This document shows positions 59,523-64,000 of a stretch of 64,000 nucleotides of DNA, piece by piece. This stretch comes from Cryomorphaceae bacterium (lineage in GTDB: Bacteria; Bacteroidota; Bacteroidia; Flavobacteriales; ECT2AJA-044). The stretch lies in contig CP059070.1 in NCBI GenBank assembly GCA_017798125.1, positions 124,001 to 188,000 of the forward strand, given 5' to 3'. The notes beneath the pieces are model-generated. The model searched no databases. It had not been told where the DNA came from and saw only the letters and a list, made by a program, of their open reading frames with translations. Position 1 is the first letter of the stretch. Each line of letters begins with the position of its first letter. A program made the position numbers and the translations under genes.

Positions 59523-62432
59523 GTGCCAACAACATCTTTGACGTATGAGTACACTGTTGACCACTTCGCGGCTGTCTTGTCTAATGGAATACTGCTGGCC
59601 GACCCCATAACCACGAATATGGCTATTCCTGCTGGCGCAATTGAGGTGGATTATAATGGCACAACTCCATCAACCTGGACTCAAGTCACCGATATTGTGA
59701 CGAACAACTCAGGGGCTGATCTAAACTACTTGACGTTAGGGGTATTCGAACTGGATGCGAATCTAAACTATACGGTTATTAATTCAGGTGGCTCGATTCC
59801 AATTGCCTACACCTTGATTGATCAAGTATCCGTTACAAACTTAGACAACTGCAGCAAGTATCTTCAAGTATGTGAAGAAGATACTGTAATTCTTGATTTT
59901 CCCAACCTCCCAAGTACTGGATATACCTATCAATGGTATGATCCAAACGGGAGTTTGATATCTGGAGCTACGGGCACATCCATTAATCTTGGTCTTGTTG
60001 GATTATCAGATGCCGGACTGTATGAATTAGTCGTAAGCGACGGAACTTCATCCTTTACCCTCACCTATGAACTTGATATATTCCTTTGCTGTGATAGGTC
60101 GGTTGATATAAAAGTGCCAATAGGCCACAACACCTCAAGCTATTTGATTAACAGTTTAAATGGCGGTAACCCAATAGTCTCCAACAGAACAGTAAGAATC
60201 AATGGCAACTTTGAGGTGGACCAAAAGATAACTTTCCAAAACTGCACCATATACTTAGGGACAGATGCAAAAATGAACATTGATAATTTCAAAACCCTTT
60301 ACATTTTGGAAAGTCGTGTTGAACCGTGTGATATCTACATGTTTGAAGGGATCATTGCCGATGCTCCTTCCGACTCCCTCCACTTTATCGATAGTAAAAT
60401 ATTAGGTGGAAAAACAGCTATCCAGTCAAAGAACAATGGCTACTTAAAGATAAGGTTTAGCAGCTTCGAAGATAACCATATTGGTATCGGAGTTTATGAT
60501 TATCAGCCTACAACATTTCCGTACGCACCGAATCTAATTGGCATAGATGGAAACGAATTTATACACTCTGGAAGCAACCTAATTATTCCTTACCAAACTC
60601 AGCCCTATCCATATAAATGTATTGATGTAGCCAACGTCAACGATTTAAAGATTGGTGGTGTTGAACCCAATACTTTTCAAGATTTTCAATACGGTATTTA
60701 TGCCAATACGAGTGAAATAGAGGTGTTCAACGCTGAGTTTGACCAAAATGCAACAATCGTACTTTCCAATCCTGATCCTGACCATGCCGCCATTTATTGC
60801 GTAGGCCCCACTGGAACATTGGATTATTTTGAGGAAGCAAGCTGTACCGTTACCAATACCTTTGACAAGGTACAGTTCACCGATTGTCAGGTGGCCATTT
60901 TTTGCAGGGAGTTCTACCTATCGTGTAACGATGCCCGTGGCATTGGGAATGGATATGATATTCGGATGCGCGATTTTGATGGGGCCGATATTTGGGACAA
61001 TGACTTTGATGGGACTAATGGAACATCGGTCGTTTCAGTTTCATGTCAGAATGCTACACCAAGATTACTGGATGTGGATATCTACGGAAATGAGATCAGC
61101 TCGTACCGCTACGGAATCCAAGTGTTCAACGTCCTTGGAAATGGGTCGAATTATGAAACAAAGGTGTATAACAACGACGTAGATTTCACGGCATCGCTCG
61201 CCGCTGTCTTTCGTCAAGGTATTACGATCTTAGGGTGTACGTATTCGGAAGTTTATAATAACTCCGTTGAAAAGACCTTTGGCGTTTCAAGCTCTGAGGC
61301 AACATTTTTAGTCGGAATCAGAGTAGAACAAACGACCAATGCCGACATCTATGAAAATACCATTGATGAAATGGGCAGAGCCATACTGGGTAGAGACAAC
61401 CTTTCTGGAACTCAGTATTGGTGTAATACCATGGATGGATATTACGAAGGCTGGTTTTTTGATAACGCAACCCTTTCAAATCAATTGATCTCGGGTGGTG
61501 TGCAGGATAACAGATGGTACAATCCGGCTGCTCCACCTCGTACGGACATCACGGGAACAGCGACAACAAATCCAACTCTCTACAGGAGTACGGGAGGAGC
61601 TGGCCTAGATCCGGATCAACAAGTTGCAAGCGGCGGACCAATATTCACAGAGATTGTTTCTGTAGCCCAATCGCCCTGTTCCAGTGGAGGCGGAACGCAG
61701 ACCCTTTCAGGTGGTGGGCTTACGGGTAGCAGCACAAGTAGCGCGACTTTACCCAATGTAGTTTTACCCGAGCGGGATCAAGAATACAATGCTATTTTAA
61801 GTGCCCAAACAGTCTTGGATTCGGCTGAATCATCCGGTCTCCCCTTAGTTCTGAGCAACACGCCAGAAGAGCAAATGGGCGCCATGTATTACAACCTACA
61901 AAACGGAAATTGGAATAATTTAACTTCAAGCGCCTTAGCTCTCTCTGCCGATACTGCAAAATACTATGCTGAAACATCCAAAATTGTGGATGCCTACGTG
62001 AACTACTATGCGCAGAGAATCGACTTCCCAACATCTGTTCGCAACGATCTATTGGCCATAGCCTATTCTGGTGGAATTGCCGAATACGGCCCCAATGTAC
62101 TGAGCGCCTGGGTCATGCTCGGTATGGATGGAAACTCCGATATAGAAAATAAGTCTGTTGGATTCCGGAACTACGATTTCGAGAAAGTAAACGTGTACCC
62201 AAACCCTACTTCTGGAAGACTCGTGATTGAAAGTAAAGACTTATTCCAAGCCGAAGATCAAGAAGTCAACATAGAAATCATGGACATTTTTGGTAGAAAA
62301 GTTTATAGAAACGACGTGGTATTCACGGGAAAAGCATACGGGTTCTACCTGAATGATATGCCCGCAGGGGTTTATCAATTAAACCTCCAATACAACAACA
62401 CGAGTGAGGTGCATTCAATCGTGATCAAGTGA
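59523..62432 (+). CDS. 3' part of an interrupted T9SS cargo gene, with C-terminal sorting domain
   Basis: A 969-residue frame in the same phase as the 5' part, starting only from a GTG at 59523. It continues the jellyroll domain, then a PKD/Ig-like segment (about 120-190, FPNLPSTGYTYQWYDPNGSL), a long right-handed beta-helix of parallel repeats (about 220-650, DGNEFIHSGSNLI, VYNNDVDFTAS, EIYENTIDEMGRAI-like turns), and a type A T9SS sorting domain (VNVYPNPTSGRLVIE...PAGVYQLNLQY). It lacks its own signal peptide, so it is not exported unless the two parts are joined. The gene at 62429 overlaps its end by GTGA. Confidence 0.65.
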   Translation: MPTTSLTYEYTVDHFAAVLSNGILLADPITTNMAIPAGAIEVDYNGTTPSTWTQVTDIVTNNSGADLNYLTLGVFELDANLNYTVINSGGSIPIAYTLIDQVSVTNLDNCSKYLQVCEEDTVILDFPNLPSTGYTYQWYDPNGSLISGATGTSINLGLVGLSDAGLYELVVSDGTSSFTLTYELDIFLCCDRSVDIKVPIGHNTSSYLINSLNGGNPIVSNRTVRINGNFEVDQKITFQNCTIYLGTDAKMNIDNFKTLYILESRVEPCDIYMFEGIIADAPSDSLHFIDSKILGGKTAIQSKNNGYLKIRFSSFEDNHIGIGVYDYQPTTFPYAPNLIGIDGNEFIHSGSNLIIPYQTQPYPYKCIDVANVNDLKIGGVEPNTFQDFQYGIYANTSEIEVFNAEFDQNATIVLSNPDPDHAAIYCVGPTGTLDYFEEASCTVTNTFDKVQFTDCQVAIFCREFYLSCNDARGIGNGYDIRMRDFDGADIWDNDFDGTNGTSVVSVSCQNATPRLLDVDIYGNEISSYRYGIQVFNVLGNGSNYETKVYNNDVDFTASLAAVFRQGITILGCTYSEVYNNSVEKTFGVSSSEATFLVGIRVEQTTNADIYENTIDEMGRAILGRDNLSGTQYWCNTMDGYYEGWFFDNATLSNQLISGGVQDNRWYNPAAPPRTDITGTATTNPTLYRSTGGAGLDPDQQVASGGPIFTEIVSVAQSPCSSGGGTQTLSGGGLTGSSTSSATLPNVVLPERDQEYNAILSAQTVLDSAESSGLPLVLSNTPEEQMGAMYYNLQNGNWNNLTSSALALSADTAKYYAETSKIVDAYVNYYAQRIDFPTSVRNDLLAIAYSGGIAEYGPNVLSAWVMLGMDGNSDIENKSVGFRNYDFEKVNVYPNPTSGRLVIESKDLFQAEDQEVNIEIMDIFGRKVYRNDVVFTGKAYGFYLNDMPAGVYQLNLQYNNTSEVHSIVIK

Positions 62433-63643
62433 TCGCTAAAAGAGCAATATCGAGCATCGTTATAGGTGTCGTCGTAATGACGGCACCTATTTGTGCTCAA
62501 AACTTGATTGTTAACCCTTCTTTTGAAGAGTACAGTGTTCCTTGCGAGGATATAATTGGTCAAGGGCGAATCTATGACTCGTACGGGTGGGAGCGAGCAA
62601 CTAGAAACTATAACGGAGCCAGCGATTTAATAAGCCCATGTTCTATTACTGGCTATATTCCCCCGGACGTTGTGCATGGCTTTCAACAACCTCTATACGG
62701 ATTCAATTATGCTTTCATTGGTTTTGACCTAAACTGGTTTAGTCAAAGTAATCATGATTTTCTTATTGAATCCATTCAACCAACCTTAAAGGAGCCATTG
62801 GTTCTAGGAAAGTGCTATCAAATAGACCTTTCCATTAGCTTGGCAGACTATTCTAGCACAGACTGGAGTTTTGGATTAGACTGTTATTTCAGTGCCGAAG
62901 AGTTTACCATGGAGGTGTATTCTCCCCCTGGAATTACACCTCAAATTTCTTTCTCTAGCCTAGATACCCTTTCCAAAACAGAATGGAGAAGATTAAAAAG
63001 TTCTTTTACACCTTCAGATACGCTTAAGCACTTAACTATTGGGTGGCTTTCAAGTAATTGGGTGTTCACAGATCATTCATTTTTTGAATCTGGCTTTTTC
63101 ATCGACAACGTCGCTTTGTATCCCTGTGATGCCCCGGTGTATGTTGCAGATGCCGGTGCAGATGTAAGCGTATGTAAAGGTGATTCCGTGGAATTGTCTA
63201 CTCCGTACCGAAACGATGAATACATGTACTGGTGGGTTAACAGCTTCGGAGACACCATCAGTACAGAAAGAACGATTATGGTAGATGATTCGCCAAGCAC
63301 CTACTTCCTCGCTCAAATGGACTTTAAGTTCGACGTCACCTGGGATACTGTAAGTGTATTCAATGAATCGTGCTTGGAACTGGAACTGCCGAATGTTTTT
63401 ACACCGAATGGTGATGGTGAAAATGATGTTTGGATACCAATCGGCAAGGACATTGAGGAAATCGATTTGCAGGTCTATTCTCGCTGGGGAAAGCTCGTTT
63501 GGAGCTATTCTGGAAGATTCGACGAACTTGAAGGCTGGAACGGCGGCGCTGTCCCCGAAGGAAACTACTACCTTGTGGCCAAAGGCATAGGCAGTGACGG
63601 AAAAACCGTTGAAGAAAAGGGATCGATTACTTTATTGCGCTAG
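62429..63643 (+). CDS. Secreted protein with CHU_C (type B T9SS) sorting domain
   Basis: A 404-residue exported protein starting at GTG 62429, overlapping the previous stop. Signal peptide ends ICAQ. The first domain is a jellyroll beginning NLIVNPSFEEYS, and a short PKD-like domain follows (about 240-305, DAGADVSVCKGDSVELS). The C-terminal ~80 residues are a gliding-motility-associated CHU_C domain (NVFTPNGDGENDVWIPIGKDIEEIDLQVYSRWGKLVW...GWNGGAVPEGNYYLVAKGIG), which directs T9SS export and attachment via SprF-type partners. Confidence 0.85.
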   Translation: MIAKRAISSIVIGVVVMTAPICAQNLIVNPSFEEYSVPCEDIIGQGRIYDSYGWERATRNYNGASDLISPCSITGYIPPDVVHGFQQPLYGFNYAFIGFDLNWFSQSNHDFLIESIQPTLKEPLVLGKCYQIDLSISLADYSSTDWSFGLDCYFSAEEFTMEVYSPPGITPQISFSSLDTLSKTEWRRLKSSFTPSDTLKHLTIGWLSSNWVFTDHSFFESGFFIDNVALYPCDAPVYVADAGADVSVCKGDSVELSTPYRNDEYMYWWVNSFGDTISTERTIMVDDSPSTYFLAQMDFKFDVTWDTVSVFNESCLELELPNVFTPNGDGENDVWIPIGKDIEEIDLQVYSRWGKLVWSYSGRFDELEGWNGGAVPEGNYYLVAKGIGSDGKTVEEKGSITLLR

Positions 63644-63649
63644 GGCGAA

Positions 63650-63936
63650 AGTGTTATCCGTGGCAGAAGTACTATAATTGGTATAAGTGGAGTATTACAC
63701 TGCTCAAACAGAGCCCATTCGCGGCCTTGCCGCGAGTAAATGCCTAAAGGAGTAAATAGCCTTTTAACCAAGCACCGACAGCATTCTAAAGTCTTGGACC
63801 TAGAATCTTGGGCCTAGAGTCGAATCCTGTGCGCTTTCGACCTTGAGCGGTATATTACCAATTCTGAAAAAAGAGGCCTCTTCCTCACAAGAATTTCAGT
63901 CAACTAAGAACTCAAAACTAAGACCTAAGAACCAAG
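63650..63936. other. Gene-poor tail region with simple repeats
   Basis: No gene is supported here. It has a TCGCGGC-CTT-GCCGCGA hairpin (63719-63735), a 13-base direct repeat TCTTGGRCCTAGA at 63792-63804 and 63806-63818, and an AAGAGGCCTCTT palindrome (63871-63882) followed on the minus strand by T. Near 63900 the sequence is repetitive (AACTAAGAACT-like), as often found in Bacteroidota intergenic regions. Confidence 0.4.
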
Positions 63937-64000
63937 TCAGTGACAATTACAGCTCTTGTTGAACTTGAGTTCGGTATTGGGAAAACGTTTGGTAAGCTCA
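63937..64000 (-). CDS. Possible partial CDS at the window edge
   Basis: On the minus strand the last 20 codons read ELTKRFPNTELKFNKSCNCH and then a TGA at 63937-63939. The composition is protein-like, and the following bases look non-coding. This could be the 3' end of a gene outside the window, but 20 codons are too few to be sure. Confidence 0.3.
   Translation of the reverse strand, partial: ELTKRFPNTELKFNKSCNCH

Overview
This window looks like a chromosomal segment of a member of the Bacteroidota, most likely Flavobacteriales (Cryomorphaceae/Schleiferiaceae-like). The support is type IX secretion C-terminal sorting domains, several TonB-dependent receptors with carboxypeptidase-regulatory N-domains, PorV/PorQ-like barrels, DUF3127, promoters of the TTTG-N(19-21)-TAnnTTTG type, and a tig-clpP-clpX block. 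I see no phage, insertion sequence, plasmid or CRISPR signal. Base composition is roughly balanced and gene density is high, with many ATGA or TAATG overlaps.

Layout. 0-8.4 kb: a WYL regulator, a small hypothetical gene, a beta-barrel protein, a ketoacyl synthase III homologue, a T9SS cargo protein, a lipoprotein, two TolB-like propeller proteins, DoxX and a MORN-repeat lipoprotein. 8.4-15.3 kb (minus strand): a tightly overlapping five-gene operon of an N-terminal AraC-HTH protein, a membrane-anchored STAND ATPase with coiled coil and WD-like repeats, a TPR-like/outer-membrane barrel protein and two lipoproteins. It faces a divergent lipoprotein alpha/beta hydrolase across a region with 12-bp direct repeats spaced 21 bp. 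This is the best candidate for an undescribed system in the window. 16.7-19.2 kb: thyA, a VIT1-like transporter, a small membrane protein and folA. 19.2-23.8 kb (minus): tig, clpP1, clpX, a second clpP and a CREST-like membrane protein. 23.8-24.2 kb: two tRNA-Leu genes. 24.3-30.8 kb: mostly envelope proteins of unknown role, including an orphan DUF6428 gene with an ArsR-like operator and a PepSY-like tandem-repeat lipoprotein. 30.9-34.8 kb: a flavin reductase-like protein, a DUF3127 protein with an SSB-like tail, an AtoE-like transporter and aat. 35-38 kb (minus): an OppC-like permease and a Prc protease. 38-43.4 kb: an MscS channel, an L,D-transpeptidase, a GT2/flippase pair, ruvC, HIT and greA. 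43.5-52.1 kb (minus): a PorV-like barrel, a 1267-aa exported protein and a TonB receptor. 52.3-55.8 kb: a degenerate Rieske lipoprotein, ahcY, a PcrB homologue, a thiamine-binding protein and a NadR-like kinase. 55.8-58.5 kb: a TPP riboswitch followed by a TonB receptor. 58.7-63.6 kb: a T9SS cargo gene split by an in-frame TGA, and a CHU_C-type cargo gene.

Across the window there is a dispersed 17-19 bp palindromic element: GCATC, a 5-bp stem, a 3-5 nt loop, then the complementary stem. It occurs at least 15 times, in both orientations. The stems covary between copies. Nine copies lie inside reading frames, and one occupies the spacer of the likely thyA promoter.
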